From the NCBI GenBank assembly GCA_023473795.1, contig JAMCYS010000015.1, forward strand, positions 1 to 64,000: a stretch of DNA of 64,000 bases, in the 5' to 3' direction. The position numbers were made by a program, and so were the translations under genes. This stretch comes from Chloroflexota bacterium (GTDB taxonomy: Bacteria > Chloroflexota > UBA6077 > FW602-bin22 > JAMCYS01). The notes under the pieces are model-generated. The model was given only the letters and a program-made list of their open reading frames with translations, was not told the DNA's origin and did not search any database. This document shows, in pieces, positions 43,962 through 53,022 of the stretch (its first letter is position 1; each line of letters starts with the position of its first letter).

Positions 43962-44489
43962 ATGCGCGGCAACTTGACGAAAGCCCTGCTAGCGGTCGCG
44001 GTTCTCGTCGTCGTGGGTGTTGCCGGGCTGTACCTGCTGACGGGACGCAGCAGCGCAGCCGCGACGCAACCAATTGCCTTCAGCCACAAGAACCACAACA
44101 TCACCCGCCAGATCGCTTGCGAGTACTGCCACACGAACGCCCAGGTGGGCTACATTGCCCAGATTCCGCCGGTGGAGACCTGCTACGGCTGTCACCGGAC
44201 CGTGGGCACCGCGAGCACTGACCCCTTCATCAAGAGCGAGACCCAGAAGATCCGCAATGCCTACGAGCAGAACCAGCCCATCCTCTGGAACCGCCTCTGG
44301 TTCGTGCCCGAGCACGTGGTCTTCGCCCATCAACCGCATATCACCTCTGGGGTCCAGTGTCTGGACTGCCACGCCCAGAACAACCCGCCGGAGCTGTGGT
44401 TCCAGTCGTACCGGCCGGGGATGGCCTGGTGCATCACCTGTCACGCGGGCCATGGCGCCGGCACAGACTGCTGGACTTGTCACAAGTGA
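43962..44489 (+). CDS. actA: Pentaheme cytochrome c, ActA-like
   Basis: 175 residues from the ATG at 43962, which starts the signal anchor MRGNLTKALLAVAVLVVVG; the frame is open back to 43893. Five heme sites occur: CEYCH, CYGCH, CLDCH, CITCH and CWTCH. His residues in AFSHKNH and VFAHQPHI are likely distal ligands. Five hemes fit ActA of alternative complex III better than the six of QrcA. It is the first gene of the operon and lies 13 nt before the next. Confidence 0.88.
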   Translation: MRGNLTKALLAVAVLVVVGVAGLYLLTGRSSAAATQPIAFSHKNHNITRQIACEYCHTNAQVGYIAQIPPVETCYGCHRTVGTASTDPFIKSETQKIRNAYEQNQPILWNRLWFVPEHVVFAHQPHITSGVQCLDCHAQNNPPELWFQSYRPGMAWCITCHAGHGAGTDCWTCHK

Positions 44490-44502
44490 GGTACGAAGCG
44501 AG

Positions 44503-46731
44503 ATGAAGCGGCGCGATTTCCTCAAACTCTCGGCCTTCTCGGCTGCCAGCAGCCTGGCCCTGACCTCGTGCGTCAACGCGAGCATACCCATTGAGGCGCC
44601 AGTGCAAATGCCCGAGGACCACCCGGTTGATAGCGAGCTCTTATACGCCAGCGCCTGCGGCTTCTGCGGCGGCGGCTGCGGCATCGTTGTCCGCAATGTG
44701 GCCGGGCGGGCGCGCAAGATCGAAGGCAACCCCGAGCACCCGGTCAACCGCGGTACCCTTTGCGCCCGGGGGCAAGCCGGGTTGCAGCTGCTTTACAACA
44801 TCGACCGTATCCAGGGACCATTGCGCCGGCTCGGCGACAAGGGAACGGGCGTTTTCAACAAGGTGGACTGGAACCTGGCCCTGCAGGAGGCGGCCAACAA
44901 TCTGGGCACGGCCGCCGGGCGCGGTGCCGGCTCGGTGCTCTTCCTTTCCGGCCGGGGCGACGGCCAAACGGCACTGCTGGCCGACAAGTTCGCCAAGGCG
45001 TTGGGCGGACCGGGACTGGTGTACTTACCCCCTTTCGGCGAAGCCAGCGCGGTGGTTCGGCAGGCAAATCGCGCCGTCTACGGCATAGATGGCCCCGTCT
45101 ACTACGACCTGGCCGACGCCGACTATGTCCTCTCATTTGGCGCGGACCTGTTCGGCAGCGGTTCCGCCTCGGTGCTCTACGACCGTGCCTACGGCGCCAT
45201 GCGCCAGGGGCGGCCGGGACGCCGGGGGAGGTTGGTGCAAATTGAGCCACGGATGTCGCTTACCGGCGCCAATGCCGACCGCTGGCTATCACCGAACCCC
45301 GGCACAGAGGGTGCGCTGGCCCTGGGCATAGCCAACGCCATCCTAGCCGCCAACCCCCAGATCAATGTCGGTGGCTTGACGGCGGCCGATATCTCCGCCT
45401 GGAAGGGTGCGCTGCAGAATTATTCACCCGACAACGTAGCCCGCATTACGGGCCTCCCGGCCAGCCAAATCAGCCAGCTCGCCCAGGACTTCGCCAACGC
45501 GCGACCGGGCCTGGCAGTCGCGGGCGGGCCGGCGCTGGGGCACGGCAATGGCTTGAGCACGCAGGTGGCCGTCAACATCTTGAACCTGCTGGCCGGCAAC
45601 GTCGGCCAGCCCGGCGGCGTGCGTCCTGCCCCTCAACTCGGCCTGAGTGACCAGCTGCAGGCGGTACCGCCGTCGTTCCGTGATCTGCAAACGGTCTTTG
45701 ACAACATGCGGTCCGGTAAGGTGGCGGCGCTACTGCTATACGAGGCTAACCCGGCGTACACTCTGCCCTTCTTGAATGCCAGCGAGGCGCTGGGCAAGGT
45801 GCCCTTCATCCTCAGCTTCAACAACTTCGTGGACGATTCCACTGCTTACGCCGACCTGGTTCTGCCTGATCATACCTACCTCGAAAGCTGGGATACGCGC
45901 GTGCCGACACTCAGCGCCGACCAGGCGGTGTTGACGGTGCAGCAGCCGGCGGTCAACCCGATGTACGATACCCGCGGCACGGCCGACGTCATTCTCGCCC
46001 TCGCCAAGACCATCGGCGGGGCAGCTGCCCAGGCGCTACCCTGGGGCACTATTAACGACGTGCTGAACAACGTGGCCGATCAGATCCAGAAAGCCAACCG
46101 CGGTTCCGTCAAGGGGGGCTCGGCGGCGGAGGTCTGGCAGATGGTGGTGCAACACGGCGGCTGGTGGGACAACCCGCCAGCGCCGACACCCCTCGCGCCC
46201 GACCGGCAGGCCACCGTGAGCGCCTTGCGTTTCGACGCGCCCCGCTTCGAGGGCGACGCCACGGCTTACCCAATGTTGCTGCAGGTGTACGAGTCTCCGG
46301 TCTTCGGCGAATGGCGCGGCGCCAGCGTGCCCTGGCTGCAGGAGTTGCCCGACCAGATGACGACTGCCATCTGGTGCTCCTGGGCCGAGCTCAATCCCCA
46401 GACGGCCGCCCAGATGGGGTTGCAGCAAGGCGACCCAGTGACTGTAGCCACGCCGCGCGGACAGGTGTCGGTGCCCGTCTTCTTGAACCCAGGCCTCAGG
46501 CCGGACGTGGTGGCGATGCCCACAGGGCAGGGCCACGCCAACTACACGCGCTACGCCGCCAAACGAGGAGTCAATCCCCTGACCTTGCTCGCCCCCAGTG
46601 TGGAAGCGGGGGCCGGCGGGTTTGCCTACGCGGCCACTCGCGCCAAAGTCAGCAGGTCTAGCGCTGCCGAGAGACTGATCGAGTTTGAAGGCAATAGTTC
46701 CCGGTTGCCCGGCAGGGCCTTCTTCGAGTAG
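44503..46731 (+). CDS. Molybdopterin-oxidoreductase-like large subunit of the ACIII/Qrc module
   Basis: 742 residues from the ATG at 44503. Twin-arginine-type start MKRRDFLKLSAFSAASS, then LTSC, a possible lipobox. A complete N-terminal cluster motif is present: CGFCGGGC, then 27 residues, then C in LCARG (C-x2-C-x3-C-x27-C). The rest has the CISM fold, including VLSFGADLFGSG, VLPDHTYLESWDT and QGDPVTVATPRG. ActB and QrcB relatives have lost Mo; whether this one binds Mo cannot be told by eye. In fused ActB proteins the next gene's ferredoxin domain is attached, but here they are separate. Confidence 0.85.
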   Translation: MKRRDFLKLSAFSAASSLALTSCVNASIPIEAPVQMPEDHPVDSELLYASACGFCGGGCGIVVRNVAGRARKIEGNPEHPVNRGTLCARGQAGLQLLYNIDRIQGPLRRLGDKGTGVFNKVDWNLALQEAANNLGTAAGRGAGSVLFLSGRGDGQTALLADKFAKALGGPGLVYLPPFGEASAVVRQANRAVYGIDGPVYYDLADADYVLSFGADLFGSGSASVLYDRAYGAMRQGRPGRRGRLVQIEPRMSLTGANADRWLSPNPGTEGALALGIANAILAANPQINVGGLTAADISAWKGALQNYSPDNVARITGLPASQISQLAQDFANARPGLAVAGGPALGHGNGLSTQVAVNILNLLAGNVGQPGGVRPAPQLGLSDQLQAVPPSFRDLQTVFDNMRSGKVAALLLYEANPAYTLPFLNASEALGKVPFILSFNNFVDDSTAYADLVLPDHTYLESWDTRVPTLSADQAVLTVQQPAVNPMYDTRGTADVILALAKTIGGAAAQALPWGTINDVLNNVADQIQKANRGSVKGGSAAEVWQMVVQHGGWWDNPPAPTPLAPDRQATVSALRFDAPRFEGDATAYPMLLQVYESPVFGEWRGASVPWLQELPDQMTTAIWCSWAELNPQTAAQMGLQQGDPVTVATPRGQVSVPVFLNPGLRPDVVAMPTGQGHANYTRYAAKRGVNPLTLLAPSVEAGAGGFAYAATRAKVSRSSAAERLIEFEGNSSRLPGRAFFE

Positions 46732-46759
46732 GCCGAGGTCAGGGGAAAGGAGCAGTCTA

Positions 46760-47560
46760 GTGCCTGATCCGAGTTCCGGTACTCGCAAATGGGGAATGGT
46801 CATAGATCTCGACCGCTGCAACGGCTGTGAGGCCTGCGTGGTCGCCTGCCGGGTGGAGAACAACGTCGCCGTCGCGGGCGCCGACGAATGCGGCAAGGGC
46901 CGGCAAGCCTATTGGATCCGGGTGGAGCGGTATTGGCACGGGGAGTTCCCAAACGTGCGGGCCAGTTTCATGCCCATTCTCTGCCAGCAATGTCAGAACG
47001 CGCCCTGCGAGCCTGTTTGTCCGGTGTATGCTTCCTATCACGACCGCGCCGAGCAGGTCAACGCGCAGATCTACAACCGCTGCATCGGCACCCGCTACTG
47101 CGCTAACAACTGCCCGTACTACGTGCGCTTCTTCAACTGGTTCGATTACTGGTTCGACCCGGTGGTGCCTACGATCAACGTGGCCTATACCAACCCGATG
47201 CGCATGGGCCTCAACCTGGATCCGCGCCGCAACCAACTCAACCCGGACGTCACGGTGCGCAGCCGGGGCGTCATGGAGAAGTGTACTTTCTGCATCCAGC
47301 GGATCCGCAGGGCTAGGTTGGACGTGATCAAACAGGGCGGCTTCCAGAGCGCGGACGGCATCGAACACGTCAAGGTCCCGGACGGAGCTGTGCAGCCTGC
47401 CTGCGTGCAAACTTGCCCGACGGGGGCCCTGGTCTTCGGCGACCTCAGCGATCCCGAGAGCGCCGTTTCGAAGCTGGCGACCAGCGAGAGACGGTTCCGG
47501 CTGCTTGAGGAGCTTGGCACCGAGCCGGTGGTGATCTATCTCAAGGAGCTACGGCCGTGA
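46760..47560 (+). CDS. Four-cluster ferredoxin subunit of the ACIII/Qrc module (ActB2/QrcC-like)
   Basis: 266 residues from GTG 46760, set by AAAGGAG 8 nt upstream. Clusters: CNGCEACVVAC, CQQCQNAPCEPVCP, CIGTRYCANNCP and CTFCIQRI...CVQTCP. One site reads CIGTRYC instead of CxxC, as in relatives that hold a [3Fe-4S] or altered cluster. It has no signal of its own and would be exported with the Tat-tagged large subunit. It overlaps the next start by 4 nt. Confidence 0.88.
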   Translation: MPDPSSGTRKWGMVIDLDRCNGCEACVVACRVENNVAVAGADECGKGRQAYWIRVERYWHGEFPNVRASFMPILCQQCQNAPCEPVCPVYASYHDRAEQVNAQIYNRCIGTRYCANNCPYYVRFFNWFDYWFDPVVPTINVAYTNPMRMGLNLDPRRNQLNPDVTVRSRGVMEKCTFCIQRIRRARLDVIKQGGFQSADGIEHVKVPDGAVQPACVQTCPTGALVFGDLSDPESAVSKLATSERRFRLLEELGTEPVVIYLKELRP

Positions 47561-48924
47561 GAGAGGAACCGGTCCATATCAGCGACGCCCAGATCAACGA
47601 AGACCTCACGCGCTCGTTGCGCCGTCCCAGCCTCCTTTTCGTATTGGTCATCCTTGCCCTACTGGTTGTGCTGGGGGTGGGCGTGATCCTTTACGTGTAC
47701 ATGGTGCTTAGCGGCATGGGCGTGGCCGGTATCAACCGCCCGGTGCAGTGGGGCCTGTTCATCGCCAGCTTCGTCTTCTGGATCGGCCTTTCCCACTCGG
47801 GCACGCTAATCTCGGCCATTCTGCGCCTGACGCAAGCCGAGTGGCGGCGGCCCATCACCAGGGGCGCCGAGGCGATGACCGTGTTTACAGTGGCCATGGG
47901 TGCCCTCTACCCTCTCATCCACCTGGGGCGCGTCTGGAAGTTCTACTACATCATCCCCATCCCCGACGGCCGCGGCCTGTGGCCAAACTTCCGCTCTCCG
48001 CTGGTGTGGGACTTCATGGCCATAACCACCTACCTCACCGGTAGCCTGCTCTATCTGTACTTGCCGATGGTGCCAGATATGGCCGTGCTGCGCGACCGGT
48101 CCACCGGTCTACGCCGGCAGCTGTACACCCTGCTGTCGCTGGGCTGGCGGGGCACCGAGCAGGAGTGGCGCCACCTGCACCGGACACTGGGCGTATTCAT
48201 GGTAGTGATTCTGCCCGTCGCCGTGTCAGTACACTCCATCGTCTCCTGGGACTTCGCGATGGCCATAGCGCCGCCTACGTGGCACTCGACCATCTTCGCG
48301 CCCTACTTCGTCGCTGGCGCCATCTACTCAGGCCTGGCGCTGGTGGTGACGATCATGTGGTTGCTGCGCTGGGGCTTCCATCTGGAGAACTACCTGCGGG
48401 CCGACCAGTTCAACAACCTCGGCAAGATGCTCTTCATGATGTCCATCATCTGGTTCTACTTCTGGTTCTCGGATGCCCTCACGACTTGGTACGGCCGCGT
48501 GCCGGCTGAGTTCGAGACGCTACGGCAGACGATACTGGGGCCGTTTCTGCCCTTCTTCGTCACTATGATCCTCTGCAACTTCGTCATCCCCTTCGCGACT
48601 CTGGGCTTCCGCCGCGTGCGGACGACGGCCGTCGGCTTCGTCGTGTCGCTGTTGATCAACGTGGGGATGTACTGCGAACGCTTCCTAATCGTGGTGCCGG
48701 GCCTGGCGCACGGCCGCCTGCCCTTCAACTGGCGCGACTACGCGCCGACCTACGTCGAGATCGGGATCATCGCCGCCACGTTTGCCGGCTTCATTCTCTT
48801 GTACCTGCTCTTCACCAGATTCTTTCCGGCCGTCGCCATCTGGGAGATCAAAGAGGGGCAGTTGTTGCGCTCGACGCGGGACGTGGCCGGCGTGAAGCTG
48901 CCGACAATCACGAGGACCGAGTGA
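47557..48924 (+). CDS. actC: NrfD-type quinol-binding membrane subunit (ActC/QrcD-like)
   Basis: 455 residues with about ten membrane helices. GTG start overlapping the previous stop. Motifs of the ActC/NrfD group: GLFIASFVFWIGLSHSGTLISAILRL, HSIVSWDFAMA, PTWHSTIFAPYFVAGAIYSG and CERFLIV. It is the expected site of menaquinol oxidation in alternative complex III. There is one NrfD subunit only; an ActF counterpart is not in the operon. Confidence 0.9.
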   Translation: MREEPVHISDAQINEDLTRSLRRPSLLFVLVILALLVVLGVGVILYVYMVLSGMGVAGINRPVQWGLFIASFVFWIGLSHSGTLISAILRLTQAEWRRPITRGAEAMTVFTVAMGALYPLIHLGRVWKFYYIIPIPDGRGLWPNFRSPLVWDFMAITTYLTGSLLYLYLPMVPDMAVLRDRSTGLRRQLYTLLSLGWRGTEQEWRHLHRTLGVFMVVILPVAVSVHSIVSWDFAMAIAPPTWHSTIFAPYFVAGAIYSGLALVVTIMWLLRWGFHLENYLRADQFNNLGKMLFMMSIIWFYFWFSDALTTWYGRVPAEFETLRQTILGPFLPFFVTMILCNFVIPFATLGFRRVRTTAVGFVVSLLINVGMYCERFLIVVPGLAHGRLPFNWRDYAPTYVEIGIIAATFAGFILLYLLFTRFFPAVAIWEIKEGQLLRSTRDVAGVKLPTITRTE

Positions 48925-48988
48925 TGGGCCAGCAGCAGCGAGCGGCAACCGGCAGGTACGCGCCCGCGGGCGCGAGCGGGAGGAGACG

Positions 48989-49543
48989 ATGAGCGCGTCG
49001 AGGAGCAGTGTAACCAACATAGTAGGCGTCTTCGGCAACGTTGAAGCGGCTAGCCAGGCAACCTACCAGCTTGCCCATAGCGGCTTCTCGCGCGACAACA
49101 TGACCGTGATGACCGCAGAGCCCTATCCGCTTGGCGCCTTTGCCACCCGCACCAAGAAGTCTTTCATCCACTACCTATCCCTGTTGGGCGGGGCCGGTGG
49201 CTTGTTGACTGGTCTGGCCTTCGCCGCCGGCACGGCCCTGTTGTACCCTCTGCCCACGGGGGGCAAGCCCATCGTCGCCTGGCCAACGGTCGGCGTCATA
49301 ACGTACGAGTTCACCATGCTGGGGATCATCATTTTCACGACGCTGGCCTTTCTCTTCTTCGCCAGGCTGCCCCGTCGCCAGCCGGGACTGTACGTGCCTA
49401 GCGTCACGGCGGGCAAGATCGCAGTGGTGGTGCCCTGCCGGGGCGAGGAACGGGCCGTCGTGGCGGAGAGAATGCTGCAGGTATCAGGCGCCGAGGAGGT
49501 GTACCGGCGCGACACTCCCGCGCGGAGGTGGGACGAACTATGA
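48989..49543 (+). CDS. actD: ActD-like membrane protein (DUF3341)
   Basis: 184 residues. Soluble N-terminus NIVGVFGNVEAASQATYQL, two helices (LSLLGGAGGLLTGLAFAAG and FTMLGIIIFTTLAFLFFA) and a short soluble end. This is the DUF3341 pattern of ActD, a small subunit found only in ACIII-type complexes, which supports the ACIII call over Qrc. The stop overlaps the next start (ATGA). Confidence 0.88.
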   Translation: MSASRSSVTNIVGVFGNVEAASQATYQLAHSGFSRDNMTVMTAEPYPLGAFATRTKKSFIHYLSLLGGAGGLLTGLAFAAGTALLYPLPTGGKPIVAWPTVGVITYEFTMLGIIIFTTLAFLFFARLPRRQPGLYVPSVTAGKIAVVVPCRGEERAVVAERMLQVSGAEEVYRRDTPARRWDEL

Positions 49544-50040
49544 GAGCATGGAAGCCGGGGCGGTGGTTGGTATCTCCTCGAACTCTGCTGCTCGCCGTGG
49601 CGCTGGCGGGAGGGCTCTTGCTTTCAGCCTGCGGCGACATGATGGCGCTGCAACCAGCCTACCAGCGGCAAGATTACCCCATTCTGCCCTTCCCAACCAA
49701 TTCGGTGCCGGTTAGCGGGGCACAGACAGCTTGGACGCAGCAGACGGCGACGGCAGCGACCAACCCACTGAACCAACAGCAGGCGGCGCCGGCCGGCAAG
49801 GAACTCTATCAGGTGAACTGCCGGATGTGCCACGGCAACGACGCCAAAGGCACGGGCGCCATCGCCTATGCCTTTCCGCCCCACCCGGCCGACCTGACCA
49901 GCGCCCAGGTACAGCAGCAATCGGACGGACAGCTCTTCTGGGCGATCACCAACGGTTTCGGCCGCATGCCGGCCTTCGGCAAGCGGCTGACGGACACGCA
50001 GCGCTGGCAACTGGTGAGCTACGTGCGGACGCTGAAATAG
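49540..50040 (+). CDS. actE: ActE-like monoheme cytochrome c lipoprotein
   Basis: 166 residues. Signal with lipobox LLSAC near residue 31. One heme site CRMCHG and a Met ligand in GRMPAFG. The segment PAYQRQDYPILPFPTNSVP is typical of ActE. It accepts electrons from ActA outside the membrane. The ATG at 49540 overlaps the actD stop. Confidence 0.88.
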   Translation: MRAWKPGRWLVSPRTLLLAVALAGGLLLSACGDMMALQPAYQRQDYPILPFPTNSVPVSGAQTAWTQQTATAATNPLNQQQAAPAGKELYQVNCRMCHGNDAKGTGAIAYAFPPHPADLTSAQVQQQSDGQLFWAITNGFGRMPAFGKRLTDTQRWQLVSYVRTLK

Positions 50041-50085
50041 ACTTGCGTACGCCGTCTGCCCCATCCGTGCAGACGGGGGCTACTC

Positions 50086-50790
50086 TTGTCGGACCGCCAA
50101 GCGCGTGGTACATTGGAGTCATCGGCGGATGCTAGCCGGTTGGCAGACAAGGCCCAAGAATGGATCGGTTGGAGGCAGAGAGCGATGCAACGAGGCGGCC
50201 CCTGGCTGTTTGTTCTGGCGCTTCTAGCAGCTCTGGTTCTCGGGGGCCTAGCTTCGACGGTAGCCTGGGAATACGAGAACCGAGCTACAGCTGCGGCGCA
50301 GCCGCCCTCGGCCCTACCGGCGGCGCCCGCAGCCCAGGCCACAGTGGCACCGACCCCTCTACCGCCCACTATCAGGGTACCGGTGGGAACAAGCGCCGCT
50401 CTACCACCCACCGTCGGCGTGCCGGCGGCGACGAGTGCCGCTGGCGCCCCGGCAGCATCGGTCACGGCCACACTGGCGGCGACAGCACCGCCGACCAGGC
50501 AGGCGATTCCCACCGCGCCGGTCGCCACAGCCACACCGGCCGCGCCCCCGGGCGGCAACGTGGCCAATGGCCGACAGCTGTTTCAGCAAAACTGCAACGC
50601 CTGCCATCCCAACGGCGACCAGGGCGTCGGCCCCGCGCTACATGGAGCGGGCTTCCGTAGCCAGTTCCCCACCGACGCGAGCGTCACTCAGATCATCGCC
50701 AATGGCCGGGACGGGATGCCCGGCTTCGGCAGCAGGCTATCGGCACAGCAGATCGGGGACATCGTCGCTTACATACGTTCTCTGCCTTAG
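50086..50790 (+). CDS. Membrane-anchored monoheme cytochrome c with Ala/Pro/Thr linker
   Basis: 234 residues from TTG 50086, or 201 from ATG 50185 with GGAGG 9 nt upstream. One hydrophobic anchor (PWLFVLALLAALVLGG) is followed by about 110 residues of low-complexity A/P/T/V linker, then a small cytochrome c domain with CNACHPNG and GMPGFGSRL as Met ligand. The long linker suggests a mobile electron shuttle tethered to the membrane. It lies between the ACIII part and the Rieske gene. Confidence 0.85.
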   Translation: MSDRQARGTLESSADASRLADKAQEWIGWRQRAMQRGGPWLFVLALLAALVLGGLASTVAWEYENRATAAAQPPSALPAAPAAQATVAPTPLPPTIRVPVGTSAALPPTVGVPAATSAAGAPAASVTATLAATAPPTRQAIPTAPVATATPAAPPGGNVANGRQLFQQNCNACHPNGDQGVGPALHGAGFRSQFPTDASVTQIIANGRDGMPGFGSRLSAQQIGDIVAYIRSLP

Positions 50791-50891
50791 AGGTAACCAG
50801 GCCAGACCCCGGGTAGATCGGGAGCCTACCCACTTTCCCTTGGCCACGGACCCAAGGCCAGCGTTGCCTATTTTCCGGCGAGGTGTTAGGC

Positions 50892-51398
50892 GTGGCTACA
50901 GACAGTGAAGCAGACGATTCCGGAGAAGAGGGGCGCCGGAGGTTCCTCAGTCGAACGGCCGCGGTGCTTGTCACCTTCATAGGCGGGGCACTGGCGGTGC
51001 CTACCATCGGGCATATCGTCTCGCCAACCCTGAAACCGGCAGATAACCCGCTCGTGCCACTGGGCAGCGTCGATCAGTTTGAGATCGGCAAGCCGCTTAA
51101 AGTGGATTTCCTCTACTACAAGAATGACGGATGGGTGCAAGAGCGCAACTCAGCCTCGGCCTGGGTAGTGCGCAAGAGCCAGTCGGAATTTGTGGTCTTC
51201 GACCCAGCCTGCACCCATCTCGGCTGCCCTTATGGATGGAGTGCGGAGCAAAACCAGTTCGTTTGCCCCTGCCACGGCGGCGTATTCAGTATCGATGGCA
51301 CGGTTCTCGCCGGGCCCCCGCCCCGACCGCTCGACCGGTTCCAGAATAGCGTCCAGGACGGCAAGCTCTTCATAAGGCAGGTGGTGCAGCGTGGCTGA
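50892..51398 (+). CDS. Rieske [2Fe-2S] protein
   Basis: 168 residues from GTG 50892 (AGGTG 6 nt upstream; GTG 50883 also in frame). A twin-arginine start RRRFLSRTAAVLV with one helix, then Rieske boxes CTHLGCPYGW and CPCHGGVFS, including both His ligands. It would sit outside the membrane as part of a cytochrome b complex with the next two genes. It overlaps the cytochrome b gene by 8 nt. Confidence 0.93.
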   Translation: MATDSEADDSGEEGRRRFLSRTAAVLVTFIGGALAVPTIGHIVSPTLKPADNPLVPLGSVDQFEIGKPLKVDFLYYKNDGWVQERNSASAWVVRKSQSEFVVFDPACTHLGCPYGWSAEQNQFVCPCHGGVFSIDGTVLAGPPPRPLDRFQNSVQDGKLFIRQVVQRG

Positions 51399-52050
51399 TC
51401 TGTACGATTGGGTGAACGATCGCCTGGGAATCATGCCGGGATTGGTTTACGTCGTCCGCCGCAAGATACCGGCCGACGTAAACTGGTTGTACACGTTCGG
51501 CAGCGCCACGCTGTTCCTGTTCCTCGTGCAGGCGCTCACGGGTGGCTTGCTGGCCATTTACTACTCTCCCAGCCCCGACCACGCCTACGCCAGCATCCAG
51601 TACATAATGAACGACGTGACCTACGGCAGTCTGGTGCGTGGCATCCACCACTGGTCGGCCAGCGGAATGGTGCTGTTAGTGGTGGCCCACATGCTGAGGG
51701 TCTTCTTCACCGGAGCGTACAAGTATCCACGCGAGATGAGCTGGATGGTGGGTGTCGTGCTGCTCGTACTCACCCTGGCTTTCGGCTTCACCGGCTACCT
51801 CCTGCCCTGGGACGAGAAGGCGTACTGGGCCACGGTCGTTGGCACCAACATAGCCGGCGCCATGCCGTTAGTCGGCGACTGGACAGTGCGCTTGCTGCGA
51901 GGTGGCGCCGACCTCGGAGTCCTGACGCTGAACCGGTTCTACGCCATGCACGTTATGCTGCTGCCGATGGCGGCTACCGTACTTATCTCCGTGCACGTTG
52001 CCATGGTTATCCGCCAAGGGATCAGTTATCCGCCGCGCAGGGATGAGTAG
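51391..52050 (+). CDS. Cytochrome b, N-terminal four-helix part (b6-like)
   Basis: 219 residues with four helices. Heme b ligands: His in GIHHWSASG and VVAHMLRVF, and in YAMHVMLLP and ISVHVAMV. GYLLPWDEKAYWAT is the quinol-site segment. Split b6/subunit IV organisation, since the remaining helices are in the next gene. It belongs to a menaquinol:cytochrome c oxidoreductase. Confidence 0.93.
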   Translation: MADLYDWVNDRLGIMPGLVYVVRRKIPADVNWLYTFGSATLFLFLVQALTGGLLAIYYSPSPDHAYASIQYIMNDVTYGSLVRGIHHWSASGMVLLVVAHMLRVFFTGAYKYPREMSWMVGVVLLVLTLAFGFTGYLLPWDEKAYWATVVGTNIAGAMPLVGDWTVRLLRGGADLGVLTLNRFYAMHVMLLPMAATVLISVHVAMVIRQGISYPPRRDE

Positions 52051-52056
52051 CCAGCT

Positions 52057-53022
52057 ATGGACGAACACGACAGACTAGACCAACGCACAACTTACGCCGG
52101 CCGGAAGCAAGAGCAGCTGGCACACGGTCATTCATTCTTCCCCGACACGGTCGTAAAAGACATCGTGGTGGCTGCCGTCATTTTGGTCGTACTGATGGTA
52201 CTCGCCGCCACGCAAGGCGCCCCGTTGGAGCTGGAGGCCAATCCTACCGGGTCCGCCAAGCCGCCACGCCCCGAATGGTACTTTCTCTTCCTCTTTGAGG
52301 CACTCAAGTTCCTGCCCGGTAACCTTGAATGGCTAGGGGCTATCCTGGTACCGGGCATCGCGCTGGTTGTGCTGTTCCTGCTGCCGCTCTTCGACAGGAG
52401 CCCCTACCGCCACCCGCTGAAGAGGCCGCTAGCCACAGGTGTGGCTTCGCTGGCCATAGTTGCGGTGGTCGGCTTGACGGCGCTGGCAGCCACGGCACCC
52501 GAACCCGCGGCGGTGGGCGCCCCTCAACCCGGCGCTGGCCTCACCCCACTCGAGCAAGCCGGTCAGCGTGTCTACCAGACACATAGCTGCCCGATATGTC
52601 ACAAGATCAACGGCGTAGGTGGCAACATCGGCCCGGACCTGACGACCGTGGGGCTACGCCTGGATGCCTCGTGGCTGGTGGCCCACCTACAGCGGCCGGC
52701 CGAGATTGCGCCGGGAACAGTCATGCCCCAGATCACGCTGACGAGCGATGAGTTGATGTCGTTGACGGCCTACTTGTTGACGCTCAAGCAGGCGGAAACC
52801 CGCACACCAGAGCAAATCGGCGCCGCCTTGTTCGCTGTGTACTGCAACTCGTGCCATCCGAACGGCCAGGCCGGGATCGGTCCCAAGTTGTTGGGCGTTC
52901 CGGCGGACCAGGTAGCCCAGAAAGTCAGGAGCGGCGGGGGTGGTATGCCCGCTTTCCACACTGCCGAGCTGTCGGACGATCAACTGGCGGATGTCGTTGC
53001 CTACACCCAGACACTTCGCTAG
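52057..53022 (+). CDS. Cytochrome b subunit IV fused to a diheme cytochrome c
   Basis: 321 residues. The N-terminal 150 contain three helices and the Qo-site motif RPEWYFLFLFEALKFLPG. The C-terminal about 150 residues are cytochrome c with two heme sites, CPICHKINGVGG and CNSCHPNGQAG, plus possible Met ligands in GTVMPQ and GGMPAF. The fusion replaces a separate cytochrome c1. The last 370 bp of this gene are copied again downstream in the tandem duplication. Confidence 0.92.
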   Translation: MDEHDRLDQRTTYAGRKQEQLAHGHSFFPDTVVKDIVVAAVILVVLMVLAATQGAPLELEANPTGSAKPPRPEWYFLFLFEALKFLPGNLEWLGAILVPGIALVVLFLLPLFDRSPYRHPLKRPLATGVASLAIVAVVGLTALAATAPEPAAVGAPQPGAGLTPLEQAGQRVYQTHSCPICHKINGVGGNIGPDLTTVGLRLDASWLVAHLQRPAEIAPGTVMPQITLTSDELMSLTAYLLTLKQAETRTPEQIGAALFAVYCNSCHPNGQAGIGPKLLGVPADQVAQKVRSGGGGMPAFHTAELSDDQLADVVAYTQTLR

